A DNA stretch of 64,000 nt from Burkholderiales bacterium RIFOXYD12_FULL_59_19 (GTDB taxonomy: Bacteria; Pseudomonadota; Gammaproteobacteria; Burkholderiales; Burkholderiaceae_C), in the NCBI GenBank assembly GCA_001771065.1, contig MESQ01000004.1, forward strand, positions 1-64,000, given 5' to 3'. A program made the position numbers and the translations under genes. The notes under the pieces are model-generated. The model was not told where the DNA came from and ran no database searches. It saw only the letters and a program-made list of their open reading frames with translations. Shown in pieces: positions 1 to 9,883 of the stretch (positions within the stretch are counted from its first letter, which is position 1; the number at the start of each line of letters is the position of its first letter).

Positions 1-129
1 ATGCTGCACAACCCGAGCTACGACTTCAACGACGACTTGATTCCACTGGGCGGAACCTACTGGGTCCGGTTGGCAGAAGCGTGGCTGGCGCAGGGCGTTG
101 GACCCGACGCCAATGGCGGCCGGGTTTGA
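1..129 (+). CDS. 3' end of a probable M20-family amidohydrolase (partial)
   Basis: Open reading frame running in from the left edge and stopping with TGA at 127-129; 42 codons are visible. The C-terminal sequence contains MLHNPSYDFNDD followed by YWVRLAEAWL, which resembles the end of M20D amidohydrolases (hippurate hydrolase/aminoacylase type), where this His/Asn-Asp segment lies near the metal-bound active site. The ATG at position 1 is probably an internal methionine, not the start. The next gene follows after 18 bp on the same strand. The family call rests on a short tail only. Confidence 0.55.
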   Translation: MLHNPSYDFNDDLIPLGGTYWVRLAEAWLAQGVGPDANGGRV

Positions 130-147
130 TATTTTTGAGGGGTCTGA

Positions 148-1164
148 ATGGAAAGCCTTGATCTCAGCGTGTTGGCGGATGCCCTGAACTGGCGCCGTGC
201 CGGTCGTGCCGTCACGTTGGTGACGGTGGTGCAGACCTGGGGCAGCGCGCCACGGCCACCGGGGTCCCTGTTGGCCGTGCGCGACGACGGTGTGGTCAGT
301 GGCTCGGTGTCTGGTGGTTGCGTCGAAGACGATTTGATTGCCCGTACCAAGGCGCGTTTCAGGCAAGTCGATGGCGTTGCTCTCGCGTTGGAGAAGCCCG
401 CCATGATTGCCTATGGTGTCACTCAGGAGGAAGCCGCTCGTTTCGGTCTGCCCTGCGGTGGCAGTTTGCGGCTGGTGCAGGAGCCTTTGCTCGACACCAC
501 CTGGGTCGAGCAATTGCTGGCCTACACGGCAGCCCACCAGCTGGTGGCACGCACGCTGACTCTGGCGACCGGCGCGGTGCGGCTCATGCCTGTGCCGCGT
601 GGCCATGCCATGCAGTTTGACGGCAGCACGCTGACCACCGTGTTTGGCCCGAAGTGGCGGCTGCTGCTGATTGGCGCCGGCCAGTTGTCGCAGGCGGTGG
701 CGCAGATCGGCGTCATGCTCGATTTTGACGTGCTGGTATGCGACCCGCGGGAGGAATATGCCGCTGTCCTGATGGCGGGCATGCAAGGGGTGCGGCGGAT
801 GGACGGCATGCCCGACGACGTCGTTCGCGAACTGGTGCCGGATACCCACACGGCCATCGTGGCCCTGACGCATGACCCCAAACTCGACGACATGGCGTTG
901 CTTGAAGCGCTGCAGTCCGATGCTTTTTATGTCGGCGCCCTGGGCTCGCGGCGCAACCAGGAGGCACGCAAGCGGCGCTTGGCCGAACACTTCGATGTGA
1001 GCGCCGAGGCGCTGGGCCGCCTCCATGGCCCGGTGGGGCTGGCACTGGGCGCAAAAACGCCAGCCGAGATTGCGGTCTCCATCGTGGCCGAGATCGTGCA
1101 GGCGAAAAACGCGGTCGCCGCTTTCACCGCGACAGCCGCTCCGGGCAGCTGGGTACTACCGTGA
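148..1164 (+). CDS. XdhC/CoxI family molybdenum-hydroxylase maturation protein
   Basis: 338 residues. XdhC-type proteins bind the molybdenum cofactor, promote its sulfuration and insert it into xanthine dehydrogenase-like or CO dehydrogenase-like enzymes in the cytoplasm. The N-terminal domain carries the typical SGGCVE motif (residues 55-60, with Cys58) and a second Cys in a LPCGGSLRL segment near residue 102. The C-terminal half has a Rossmann-type GAGQLSQAV near residue 175 and a GALGSRRN segment near 265, as in XdhC_C domains. It overlaps the next gene by 4 bp (GTGA), which encodes a MobA-like protein, so the two probably act together on the same cofactor. The target hydroxylase is not in the window. 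Confidence 0.85.
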   Translation: MESLDLSVLADALNWRRAGRAVTLVTVVQTWGSAPRPPGSLLAVRDDGVVSGSVSGGCVEDDLIARTKARFRQVDGVALALEKPAMIAYGVTQEEAARFGLPCGGSLRLVQEPLLDTTWVEQLLAYTAAHQLVARTLTLATGAVRLMPVPRGHAMQFDGSTLTTVFGPKWRLLLIGAGQLSQAVAQIGVMLDFDVLVCDPREEYAAVLMAGMQGVRRMDGMPDDVVRELVPDTHTAIVALTHDPKLDDMALLEALQSDAFYVGALGSRRNQEARKRRLAEHFDVSAEALGRLHGPVGLALGAKTPAEIAVSIVAEIVQAKNAVAAFTATAAPGSWVLP

Positions 1165-1706
1165 ATTTGCCCACCGTCATTGTTCTGGCCTCGGGGCGTG
1201 GGGCGCGTTTTACGGCGTCGGGCGGCACCACCCACAAATTGCAGGCCCAGTTGGCGGGAAAGACGGTTCTACAGCACACCTTGGATGCTGTGCGGGGCAG
1301 TGGCCTGCCATGGCATCTTGAAGAGGGTGACCATTGCGGCATGGGCGACTCGATCACAGCGGCAGTGCAGAAAACATCGCAAGCCGATGGCTGGCTGATT
1401 CTGCCGGCGGATTTGCCACTCATACAAAGTGACACCTTGCGGGCGATTGCGACTGCGCTAACAGGGCAAGACGTGGTGGTGCCAGTTTACCGGGGGCGGC
1501 GTGGTCATCCCGTTGGTTTTTCTTTGGGGTGTCGTCACGACCTCCTTGGCTTGAAAGGCGACCGGGGCGCAATGTCCGTCGTTCGCGCGTATGCAGCGAT
1601 GGCGTTAGCTACGGAAGATGTCGGTTGCGTGACCGATATTGACACGGTTGATGACTTGTATGTCGCAGCGGGTTTGTTGCGCGGTAGGGAAGCCTTGATC
1701 GGTTGA
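1161..1706 (+). CDS. MobA/MocA-like nucleotidyltransferase family protein
   Basis: 181 residues, GTG start overlapping the xdhC-like stop. The N-terminus VIVLASGRGARF is a variant of the LAAGxGxRM nucleotide-binding loop of MobA/MocA transferases, followed by a lysine-containing KLQAQLAGK segment and a LPADLPLI motif (Asp for metal/nucleotide) near residue 90. Family members transfer CMP or GMP to molybdopterin. Coupling to xdhC suggests modification of the pterin (for example to the cytosine dinucleotide) used by hydroxylases. The loop reads LASG rather than LAAG. Specificity for CTP or GTP cannot be told from sequence alone. Confidence 0.75.
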   Translation: MNLPTVIVLASGRGARFTASGGTTHKLQAQLAGKTVLQHTLDAVRGSGLPWHLEEGDHCGMGDSITAAVQKTSQADGWLILPADLPLIQSDTLRAIATALTGQDVVVPVYRGRRGHPVGFSLGCRHDLLGLKGDRGAMSVVRAYAAMALATEDVGCVTDIDTVDDLYVAAGLLRGREALIG

Positions 1707-1769
1707 AGGCCCCGGACTCATTTTCGAGCGATCTCCCTCCTGGCCCTGTCTGAATCAGCCAATATAGCC

Positions 1770-2924
1770 TTAATCCACACACACCCGGTAATTCAGCGAG
1801 AACCCCGGATTGGGCGCTGCCGCTGTGCCAACAAATTGACCCTTGGGGTTGATGCGCAAATGGGTCACCAATGGGTCACAACCGTCCACGCCGGGCGTGG
1901 GAACATAGGTCCAGGTGGCACCGCCGTTGTTGGAGAAATCAACATCATCGCCACTGTTGTTCAGCGCGGTGAAGGTGTAGCTCAAGGTGCTGGACGTGGT
2001 GCCTTGGGTGAACAGTACCGGGCCGGACCCGGCGCCGTTGATGTCGCTGACAAACAGCGCCGCATTGTCCGGAATCGGGTCGGTGATCACTGTTGTGCCA
2101 CTGTCCACCGGTCCGGTACCGCTGTTCACCACGGCGACGGTGTAAGTCATCAGCGCGCCAGGGATGGCCTTGGGGTTGCTGCCAACATTGAATGGGTCGG
2201 AATGGACGAGTACCGATTTGACCAGGGTGAGACCAGGCTGGGGCGCCGTGACGGTGTTGGTATCCAGCGTCGCCGTGCCATTACGTGCCAGAACGCGCCC
2301 GGACACGCTGGCACCGGTGGCCAGGGTGATGCTGGTGAGCGCGATGATGGTGCCTTTGAAGGCCGTGGTGGTGCCCAGCGTCGCAGAACTGCCAACCTGC
2401 CAAAAGACATTGCTTTGTTGCGCGCCATTGGCAAGCACCACGGACGCCCCGGAGACGGTTGTCAGTGTGCTGCCTATCTTGAAGACCCAAACCGCATTGG
2501 CGTTACCACTGGCATCCAGGGTGAGGATGCCCCCCGTCGATATCGCCAAAGTCGACGCATAACAATAGACGCCTGGCGCCAGGACGGCCCCCGCCAGATC
2601 GGTCGCACCCACGGGGCCGACATCACACGCTTGCGCCGCCAAATCGTTGTAGGCCGCAGTGGCGGCAGTCTGGGCATTGGCCGCAGTGGTGTCGGCGGCA
2701 TGGGTTGTTCCGCTCACTGTCATGCCTGCGCCGGTGATGGTGCCGGGTGAAACACCCAGATCGCCATGGAGGGTGGTGGCACCCGTGTTGGTCACCGTGG
2801 CCCCGCCCAGTACCGCAAAGCTGCTGGCCACACCCATGAAGGGCACCGTTGCGGCCAGGGTGGCATCGGCTTGCGCCAATAAGGCAAGCGTCAGCAGAGC
2901 ATGGAAAAACTTTGGCATGATCAT
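1770..2924 (-). CDS. Secreted DUF3494 (ice-binding-like) protein with C-terminal DUF11-type domain
   Basis: 384 residues. A signal peptide (about residues 1-24, ending TLAA) is followed by a domain starting AAT-VPFMGVASSFAVLGG with GVSPGTITG, TTAANAQTAATAAYNDL and LAPGVYCY segments, all hallmarks of the DUF3494 ice-binding/beta-solenoid family (about 25-230). The remainder (about 232-384) is a DUF11-like beta-sandwich with IPGALMTYTVAVVNSG and ITDPIPDNAALF. The start ATG overlaps the stop of the upstream 1716-residue gene by 4 bp, so the two are translationally coupled as the last genes of the operon. DUF3494 proteins bind ice or act as adhesins; ice binding here is not established. The protein ends on a short beta-strand (LNYRVCVD), like its neighbours. 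Confidence 0.8.
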   Translation of the reverse strand: MIMPKFFHALLTLALLAQADATLAATVPFMGVASSFAVLGGATVTNTGATTLHGDLGVSPGTITGAGMTVSGTTHAADTTAANAQTAATAAYNDLAAQACDVGPVGATDLAGAVLAPGVYCYASTLAISTGGILTLDASGNANAVWVFKIGSTLTTVSGASVVLANGAQQSNVFWQVGSSATLGTTTAFKGTIIALTSITLATGASVSGRVLARNGTATLDTNTVTAPQPGLTLVKSVLVHSDPFNVGSNPKAIPGALMTYTVAVVNSGTGPVDSGTTVITDPIPDNAALFVSDINGAGSGPVLFTQGTTSSTLSYTFTALNNSGDDVDFSNNGGATWTYVPTPGVDGCDPLVTHLRINPKGQFVGTAAAPNPGFSLNYRVCVD

Positions 2925-5900
2925 GGTGCACCGGCAAGGGAGTGGTGGTTTTCGCTGTGCTTGTTCAAGCCAAAAGTGTCTTGATCGAACTTCATGCGCA
3001 GGGTCAGGAACAGGCCGCCGGCGCTGTACCCGCCACCGTTGAAGTCGCGGTCATCCAGACCGCGCAGGTTGTAACCCAGCGCCAACCAGACATTGGTCAT
3101 CAACTGGTAGCCTACCGACGCGCCCACGCTGTAGTTGCGCACCCCGGCATTCACCGAGCGCAGCACCGAACCGAAAACCCCGATGTCCCAATTCTTGGAC
3201 AGATCGCGGCGAAATTCCGCACCGATCAGATCGGTATAACCCCTGTAATCGATACCGTCGATGGCATCGATCACGTATTTCGCGCCATATTGCAAAGAAA
3301 TCTGGGTCCGGGGGTTGGGCCGGTAATTGGCGTTCAGGTTGTTCACCAGCTTGACCCCCTTGACCGTCGCAGCCAGTGACTGGCTGGACTGGCTGATGAA
3401 GTCGGCACGGTCAAACCAGACCCAGCGGCTGTTGTTGGGGCGGTAGGCATACGACCAGCGCACATCGCCGTCGCGTGTGCTTCCGGTCGCACTGGTGGCC
3501 TGTCGCAGGGTCAGACCGGCCGCCATGGCGCGCCCGCCTGTGAGCTGACGCTGGAAACCGATCTGTAAGTTCCTTTGCTGCTCCAGGCTGGCATTGCGGA
3601 TTTCGAGGCGCCCATTGGCGCTCCACTCGGCATCTTGGTAGGCCAGACCTGCTGTTGCTGTGGTGTAGTCGCCGCTCGGCGACCCAAACGGCAAATAGGC
3701 GGCAAAGCTGGACGGCGTGGTGGTGGCGGGCGCAGCGGGCACGGCGGTGTTGCGCAAGGTCTGACTGCGATCCAGGCTGAAGTCGGTTTGCCATTGCGCG
3801 TTGATGCGCCAGCGTTGTACCAGACCGATATTTCCATACAAACGCCCGGCATCGTTGGTGCTGGTGTTGCCGACCGAGGTCACCACTTCGCCGCCCGTCC
3901 AGACCTGGGTGCGCAGGCCAACCCGGGTGGCATTGGCTGCCAGCTGCACACCACGCGCAAATTCCTGTTCAGCAAACAATCGGGTCTTTGTCGTCACCGT
4001 GTAGTCGGCCCCCAGAATCAGGCGGTCTGGCATGCTGGCGCCGACGGCCGTTTCGGCGCCGATTTCAGCGGCACCGTGGAGCGCCAGTTTTTTCTCCAGC
4101 AGGGTGTAGGCGGCGCCAACCAGAAGTTGCTGGCTTTGCGTGGTACCTGCGACACTGGTGTCTTGCAAAGCGCGTGCGCCGTAGTAGGCGCTGAGATCGT
4201 CGCTCAGCTTCTGATCCACACGGGCCTCAATCACCGTGTTTTGCACACCGGTGGACAGGTTTTCCAACTGGTAGGCCTGACCCTGCAGTTGCTGGGTGTC
4301 AGACAGTTTCCTGCGACCATCCAGGCCCATCTTGCGGGTGCCGATTTCCGAGGTCGCCTGTTGGCCCAAGCCGAATCCGCTCGCCTGTTCGCGCACGTAG
4401 GCTTTGGCATCCCACTGCGCTTCATGGTGTTGCACCTCACCCAGCCAGGCGCTGCCACGGGCATCAAGGCCGGCCAGATTGCGCTGGGTGGCGGCCAGTT
4501 CAGCGCGCAGCCTGGTGTTGGCACCCAGTTGGTAACTGGCATCCACGCCGAGCAGATTGCCGGTCGCGCCCACCGTGCCTTCGTGGATCAGGGTGGCGCC
4601 GATTTCCGATTGCTGGTTCGGTTTGAAACTGGCGCGTCCGCCGAAGGTGGCCGCTTGATCGGCCGGATCGGCCGATTCATACTCGACCACGATGGTGATG
4701 GGGTTGAAGTTGCCATCCCGCACGTCAACGGGCTCGCGCAAAGTCAGCGTGCCCAAGTCGTAGTCGATGTCGTAATCCAGATAACGCGTCAGGTAGCGTG
4801 TAGCGACGATGATTTGAGATTGGAATCGGTCGCGGGTTTCGATCCGAATCTTGTCGGAATTGATGATCAGATGGCCGCGTGAGAGCCGGTAGACACCGGA
4901 AGTGCCGTTGCCGGGAATCTCATCTTTGGCGTAGGCCTGTGACGTCACGCTGGCGAAAGCGTTGTAGCCAAAACGCTCGCCCTTGTATTCGCTTTTGACA
5001 CCGTTCAGGGTACGGCTGTAGCGCGACAGTTCGGTGACGGTCAGGCCCGTGTCATAGTCGCCAAACATGGCGTAGAACTGCTTGCGTTCGATTTTCAGGT
5101 AGAGGCGGCTGGCCGAGGCGGCATCAAACCTGGTCTGGCTGGCATCGGCGTACAAGGTGTAGTACTGGCTTGGGTCAATTGCCTGCTTGAGCAAATTGTT
5201 GCCGGTTTGTTTGGTCGTGTCGTAGGCCACGGTTAGCAGGTAGTCGCCCCGGATGCTGCCCTTGGCGTAGAACGCCAAGTGATTGCCATCGAAAAGTTGG
5301 TTTTCGATATCGGCATTCTGCAGTGCCTGGAGATTGCCCGACAAGGTTTTGTGTCCTGCCGTCCCTTCGGCAAAACCAACCAGAATCCAATCGCGCTGGC
5401 CGGCTTCCAGCCAAGCACGCACTTGCTGTTTGCGCAGGTCACTGAACTGAAAATCAAGCATCACTTCACCCGATTGTGTGGTCGGCTCCAGTTCGATCAG
5501 TGCCAAACCATTGTCCTTGATCTCAAAGCGCGGCTTGTTGGTGGCTGGTCCGGTCAGGGGCTGGCGCTCGATGCCCTGGTGGCGATCATAAGAAAGATAG
5601 GGCGCGTTCAGCTGGAACTCACCGCTGATACCACGCCGTACCGGTACACCACTTTTGTCGAGAAAACGTACGGCAATCACCGGCCGGGTTTTGCCGTCGG
5701 CCACCAGACGCGATTGTTGCGGCACCCACTCAAGGTGATCCGGCGTGGCCGCGTAATGGATGGTGCGCAGCGTGCGGCTGATCTCCTTGCCCTGCGTATC
5801 GCTGATTACCAGTTCAAGCTGGTTGGCACCCTCATTCACGGGTACGGCGTTCCACTGGCTCAGTGCCACCTGGTGCTCGGGGCTGGTTTGTGTACCCTCG

Positions 5901-8071
5901 AACAGCAAGCTGCTGACCGCCTCGCCATTCACGCGCAAGGCCAGTGTATGCGCGGGATCGTGCTTTGCCGCCACCTTTATCACCGGCAGGTTGGGATGGA
6001 AACTCTCCTGCGGATGCAGCCATTCGTCGCCGGGCTTGGCGGCTGCCAGCCAGAGCGCGTTGTAAGGCAGGCTTTCCATCAGGCGTGTCGGATCATTCTT
6101 GAGCTGGCTTGCGACCGCGCTGGGGGCGCTGGTTTGTGTTGACGCCACGGCAGAACTGGTGGGCTTTCTTTGCACATGAAAGTCGGCGCGCCACAAACTG
6201 CCGCCGCGCAGGTTGACGAATTGGGAATACGCACGTCCAGCAAAACGGTTGTTGGGGTGGCAATCAAGCACCTCGTAGCCATCAGGCAAGGAATCCAGGT
6301 CAAGTTGCACGACATGGGTTCCAGCGCGCAGGTTGTCGATGTGCCAGCGGCCGTCCTGGTCGGTCAGCACATAGCTGCCGTCCTGCAACACCACACGTGT
6401 ATTGGCCAGGCCTTTGGCATGCACGTCTGCCGACTCAATGCACGCCCCGTCGATCACACGACCGATCAGGATGGCTTTGTTGCGAAACAGCTCTTCACGT
6501 ACCAGCACGCTGGCACGCGCCGTGTTGGAACGCAAGCTGCCGCTGGCCACCGCGCTGTTTTCTGCCATGCCAGCGCGTGCTGCCGCCGTGACTTCCAGCA
6601 CATAACGCAGCTGGGCCGTTGCGGCCGCAGCAAGGTCGAGTGTGAAGCTCAAGCTGCTGGCATCAGGCGCAATCAAGGGGTCGGCCATGGGTAAACCATT
6701 GAGCCGTGCCGAACCGCTACGGTAGCGAAAACCGGGCGCTGGACGGTCCACAATCAAGCCGCCTGTGACGGCTTGGGTGGCACTGTGATTGACGATGGTC
6801 AGGGTGTAGGGCACAAAGTCGCCAATACTCACCACGCTTTTGTCGGCACTTTTTTGCAGGGTCAATAGCGTGCCGACGGCATCGACCGGAAGGTCTATCC
6901 TGAGTGAGGGCCCCCAAAGAAAGAAGCCGCCACCATAAGAAGCGCCAGGTGTCGGGCCCGGGTCGCCCAGGATGACCGACGCCACTGCAGGCACGCCGAT
7001 GCTGGCTGGCAGCTTGGCCGCCACGACCGAAGAGGCAAAGCCATAACCAGGCGGCGGTGTGACAATGAGTTTGTAGCTGCCTGTCGGTGCCAGCGGGAAG
7101 CGGTAGCCACCGGGCGCCACCACAGCGTCGCAGATGGTTGATGCGCCGGAGGTGATGGGTTGCGGCAGCACGGTGACGGCATCGTCGCAAAAGACCGTGG
7201 CCAATTGGCCGGTGAGCAAGTCGATCTTGCTGATGCTGGCGCCGTTCACCGGTGCGCCGGTTGCCGAATCGAACACAAAGCCATAAGGATCGATCAGGCC
7301 GCTGCTGGCATTGGCGACCATGGCGCCAGAGCCGCAATCGGTGTGTTGGTAAGCCGCGCTGATCGACTGGTTGTGCGACGCGATCATGATGCTGCCGTCA
7401 TGGGCTGTCGGCAGTGTTCCGATAGCGGCAAAAATCGAGGGTATGGCGCCAACAAATGTGCCGCTGGCAGGCCCGGTTTCGGTCAGTTGCAGCACTTCGC
7501 TGTCACCGCCACTGGTGCTCAAACGCACGGCGACGGTATCGGCAACGGCGGGATTGAGGTTGGCGTCGTAACTCACCACGCGGACAAAGACCGGTTCGTT
7601 GCGCGCAAAGGTGCCAACGGACTTTCCCGCCGCATCGTTAAGGGGTGCGAGCAACACGCTGGCGGGGAGCAGCGTCCCTGCTGTCTGGCCGGGCAGGGTC
7701 AGCGGGCCCAGGGCAACAAATGGTCCGCTCAGTGCACCCTGCGGCGCATACCCGGTCGGCTGTACCGACTCATCCTTGGTGCCAGGGGGTGCCAGGCTTG
7801 CTCTGGCGGGTGCCACGTATTGCAGCAGTTCAATTTTGAGGCCAACATCCATACACGCGGCGGTGGCTACGCTGGCCGTGCTGGTGGCGCTGAAATTGTT
7901 GGCGTCAACGTGATAGCTGGCGGTCGCGGTGTTGCTGATCACCGTGTTCGCCGGGGTGGCAGCCAACGCACTTGCACTGGCGCCCAAGGCCGTGGCGAAC
8001 ACGAACCAAGCCCCCGACAGCGCGCAGGTCATGGCGCGTAACAGCTGTCGGGATGCAAGGTCGGGCGTCAC
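2921..8071 (-). CDS. Giant DUF11/outer-membrane beta-barrel protein
   Basis: 1716 residues; GTG start with AAGGG just upstream. Signal peptide about 1-38; a motif ANTVISNTATASYHV at 41-55 is shared with two neighbours. The N-terminal third has beta-rich domains, including a DUF11-type repeat (SIGDFVPYTLTIVNHS) and a carboxypeptidase-regulatory-like fold (TDQDGRWHIDNLRAGTHVV). From roughly residue 900 on, the sequence is alternating polar/hydrophobic strands with many aromatic residues and ends in a strand-like GLFLTLRMKF plus a 19-residue tail, which fits an outer-membrane beta-barrel. No TonB box, POTRA or usher signature was recognised. It lies 8 bp after the 406-residue DUF11 gene. I infer that it anchors or exports the small DUF11 proteins; this is not shown. 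Confidence 0.7.
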   Translation of the reverse strand: MTPDLASRQLLRAMTCALSGAWFVFATALGASASALAATPANTVISNTATASYHVDANNFSATSTASVATAACMDVGLKIELLQYVAPARASLAPPGTKDESVQPTGYAPQGALSGPFVALGPLTLPGQTAGTLLPASVLLAPLNDAAGKSVGTFARNEPVFVRVVSYDANLNPAVADTVAVRLSTSGGDSEVLQLTETGPASGTFVGAIPSIFAAIGTLPTAHDGSIMIASHNQSISAAYQHTDCGSGAMVANASSGLIDPYGFVFDSATGAPVNGASISKIDLLTGQLATVFCDDAVTVLPQPITSGASTICDAVVAPGGYRFPLAPTGSYKLIVTPPPGYGFASSVVAAKLPASIGVPAVASVILGDPGPTPGASYGGGFFLWGPSLRIDLPVDAVGTLLTLQKSADKSVVSIGDFVPYTLTIVNHSATQAVTGGLIVDRPAPGFRYRSGSARLNGLPMADPLIAPDASSLSFTLDLAAAATAQLRYVLEVTAAARAGMAENSAVASGSLRSNTARASVLVREELFRNKAILIGRVIDGACIESADVHAKGLANTRVVLQDGSYVLTDQDGRWHIDNLRAGTHVVQLDLDSLPDGYEVLDCHPNNRFAGRAYSQFVNLRGGSLWRADFHVQRKPTSSAVASTQTSAPSAVASQLKNDPTRLMESLPYNALWLAAAKPGDEWLHPQESFHPNLPVIKVAAKHDPAHTLALRVNGEAVSSLLFEGTQTSPEHQVALSQWNAVPVNEGANQLELVISDTQGKEISRTLRTIHYAATPDHLEWVPQQSRLVADGKTRPVIAVRFLDKSGVPVRRGISGEFQLNAPYLSYDRHQGIERQPLTGPATNKPRFEIKDNGLALIELEPTTQSGEVMLDFQFSDLRKQQVRAWLEAGQRDWILVGFAEGTAGHKTLSGNLQALQNADIENQLFDGNHLAFYAKGSIRGDYLLTVAYDTTKQTGNNLLKQAIDPSQYYTLYADASQTRFDAASASRLYLKIERKQFYAMFGDYDTGLTVTELSRYSRTLNGVKSEYKGERFGYNAFASVTSQAYAKDEIPGNGTSGVYRLSRGHLIINSDKIRIETRDRFQSQIIVATRYLTRYLDYDIDYDLGTLTLREPVDVRDGNFNPITIVVEYESADPADQAATFGGRASFKPNQQSEIGATLIHEGTVGATGNLLGVDASYQLGANTRLRAELAATQRNLAGLDARGSAWLGEVQHHEAQWDAKAYVREQASGFGLGQQATSEIGTRKMGLDGRRKLSDTQQLQGQAYQLENLSTGVQNTVIEARVDQKLSDDLSAYYGARALQDTSVAGTTQSQQLLVGAAYTLLEKKLALHGAAEIGAETAVGASMPDRLILGADYTVTTKTRLFAEQEFARGVQLAANATRVGLRTQVWTGGEVVTSVGNTSTNDAGRLYGNIGLVQRWRINAQWQTDFSLDRSQTLRNTAVPAAPATTTPSSFAAYLPFGSPSGDYTTATAGLAYQDAEWSANGRLEIRNASLEQQRNLQIGFQRQLTGGRAMAAGLTLRQATSATGSTRDGDVRWSYAYRPNNSRWVWFDRADFISQSSQSLAATVKGVKLVNNLNANYRPNPRTQISLQYGAKYVIDAIDGIDYRGYTDLIGAEFRRDLSKNWDIGVFGSVLRSVNAGVRNYSVGASVGYQLMTNVWLALGYNLRGLDDRDFNGGGYSAGGLFLTLRMKFDQDTFGLNKHSENHHSLAGAP

Positions 8072-8079
8072 AGGACCCT

Positions 8080-9300
8080 TTAGTTGATGATGACGTTGTA
8101 GGTGATCGTGGCCGATTCGCCAGACTTGAGTTCACCCGCGGTATAGCCGCCACCGGCAGGCAGGGCGGTGGCAAAGGTGACCGTCAGCCCTTGGCCGACA
8201 ATGGTCGCGCCGTCTGCATCTGCGATGTTGGTCATGACACCGGCCGCGCCGCCCAAGGTCCGGCCAACCACGCTCGACACGATCTTGAAACCGCTGCTGC
8301 TGGTGCCAGCAATACAGCTGGCGGCATCGGTCGGTACTCTCAAGCCAGGGTCGTGGGTCACGGTTGCGGCCAGCGTGTCGGTGACTGTGGTCAAGGTGGC
8401 CGAAGCCCCGGTGCCGGCCGCATTGCTGACAAGCACTGTGTACTGCACGATGGCGCCAGGGATGTTCTTCGGGGTGGTGATGCCGTTGAGCGGATCGCAC
8501 AGCACGGTGCCCGTTTTGGTCACGCTCAGGACCGAGGAGACGACTCGGTAGGCGTCCTGCGCGATGCCGATGGCGTCACGTGCCGTGTTGGCGGCGAGCG
8601 GGTCGGTGAGCGCATTGGCACTGTCGGCAAACACAATGTCAACGCTTGCAGTATTGGCACCCCCTGGTTCTGCCACGGCCGCCATGGTAACGGCCGTCTT
8701 TGTTGTCGCGCTCAGGGTGACGACGGCTTGCTGTCCGTTGGTGGCAGCCGCCGGGATGGTCGCCAGCACAAATACCGAGACCGAAGCACCTGGTGCCAGA
8801 CTGGAAATGGCACTTAACGTGTCAGTTGCCTCGTCGTAAGTGCTGTTGCCGTTGGCATCGACAAAGACCGCCGAAACGGTGGCATCAAGGTCGTCCGCCA
8901 CGGTAAATACGGTGGGTGCGCCGATGGCGTTGGCACCGACCAGGGTATAGCCCTGTGCCGTATTGCCCGTGTTGGTCACGGTGAATGTGGTCACCTGGTT
9001 GGTCGCCCCCGGGCTGACGCTGGTTACGGTGCTGTTGCTCTCTGCCACCGTGAGATTGACTTTGTTGTCGACCACAAATGCGGTTGCGGTTCCCGCGCCC
9101 GACGTATTGCCGGTCGGGGAGGAACCAATCGGTGTTTGTGCGACGCCGCCCACCGAGTAGTTCATGGTGGCGATGTTGCTGATCACCGTGCCAGAAGGCG
9201 TGACCACCGCCCACACGTTGTGTGACACCAGTCCGAGCAGGGCGGCACTGGCCAGCAGCGCGATGCGCATGTTTGGCTTGCCTGAATGATTTTGTTTCAT
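8080..9300 (-). CDS. Secreted DUF11-domain protein
   Basis: 406 residues, ATG preceded by AAAGGAACATCAAA (good ribosome site). Signal peptide about 1-31 (VSHNVWA). Directly after it comes GTVISNIATMNYSV (37-50), the motif shared with the 1716- and 368-residue neighbours. The rest is Thr/Ser/Val/Gly-rich with two DUF11-type beta-sandwich modules (TFTVTNTGNTAQGY near 100; IPGAIVQYTVLVSNAAGTG near 290). It contains few cysteines, and no transmembrane segment follows the signal. The last residues ITYNVIIN form the closing strand of the last module, and the protein stops there with no sorting signal. Likely periplasmic or surface-exposed; molecular role unknown. Confidence 0.75.
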   Translation of the reverse strand: MKQNHSGKPNMRIALLASAALLGLVSHNVWAVVTPSGTVISNIATMNYSVGGVAQTPIGSSPTGNTSGAGTATAFVVDNKVNLTVAESNSTVTSVSPGATNQVTTFTVTNTGNTAQGYTLVGANAIGAPTVFTVADDLDATVSAVFVDANGNSTYDEATDTLSAISSLAPGASVSVFVLATIPAAATNGQQAVVTLSATTKTAVTMAAVAEPGGANTASVDIVFADSANALTDPLAANTARDAIGIAQDAYRVVSSVLSVTKTGTVLCDPLNGITTPKNIPGAIVQYTVLVSNAAGTGASATLTTVTDTLAATVTHDPGLRVPTDAASCIAGTSSSGFKIVSSVVGRTLGGAAGVMTNIADADGATIVGQGLTVTFATALPAGGGYTAGELKSGESATITYNVIIN

Positions 9301-9370
9301 TTTGATGTTCCTTTAAGAATGTAAAAACGCCTGGAATTGCTTGAAAACGAGAGATTCATTTGTCGGATTC

Positions 9371-9868
9371 CTACTTGATGGCGGTGCGGAACCCGACTTC
9401 GCCAGATTGACCAGCCATCAGCTGCCCCAGGTAAATCCAGCGGATGTGGGTGTAGTCCCCTGGCAATGCCATTCGCTCTTTGCCATCGTCCCCCTTGACT
9501 TTCAGCTGCGCCACGGCCGCAAAACTCTTGCCGCCGTCTACTGAAAACAGAATTTCGCAATCCTTGCCAAACGCGCTGTCGGCCTGGTATTCGGAATTGT
9601 TCGGAATCGGGTTGTTGATGACGATATGGCCCACCGGCTTGTCGATGCGGTTCTGGAACGTGGTGGTGTAAATCACCTCGCTGGCCGGCACGGCTTTTTC
9701 GACTGGCGTGCGTTGCAAGGTCTTTTTTCCGTCTTTGCCGACAACTTCAACTTCAAGCTGGGCACGACTCGTCAAGCTGATGGCGTTGTCCGCCGCCTGC
9801 GCGACCATGGAAAGACTGCTCAGTCCCATGAGTAGACTGGTGGTTAACAAAAAATTTGAAATACGCAT
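9371..9868 (-). CDS. Small secreted DUF11-like protein
   Basis: 165 residues; ATG preceded by GAAGGAGACTGCC, a strong ribosome site. Signal peptide about 1-25 (SMVAQA). The mature part is a single beta-sandwich of DUF11 type: VIYTTTFQNRIDKPVGHIVINNPIPNN is the conserved fold core, here with the unusual addition LFSVDGGKSFA. It ends in a strand VGFRTAIK. It lacks the N-terminal SNxAT motif of its neighbours. It is 15 bp downstream of the 368-residue gene and 70 bp upstream of the 406-residue gene, so it is part of the same minus-strand operon. It may be a subunit or chaperone of the larger proteins; function unknown. Confidence 0.7.
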   Translation of the reverse strand: MRISNFLLTTSLLMGLSSLSMVAQAADNAISLTSRAQLEVEVVGKDGKKTLQRTPVEKAVPASEVIYTTTFQNRIDKPVGHIVINNPIPNNSEYQADSAFGKDCEILFSVDGGKSFAAVAQLKVKGDDGKERMALPGDYTHIRWIYLGQLMAGQSGEVGFRTAIK

Positions 9869-9883
9869 GGCAGTCTCCTTCTC

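Noticed and set aside
3575-4882. 435-residue plus-strand open frame inside the giant surface gene
   Set aside because: Antisense shadow; no signal, domain or ribosome site.
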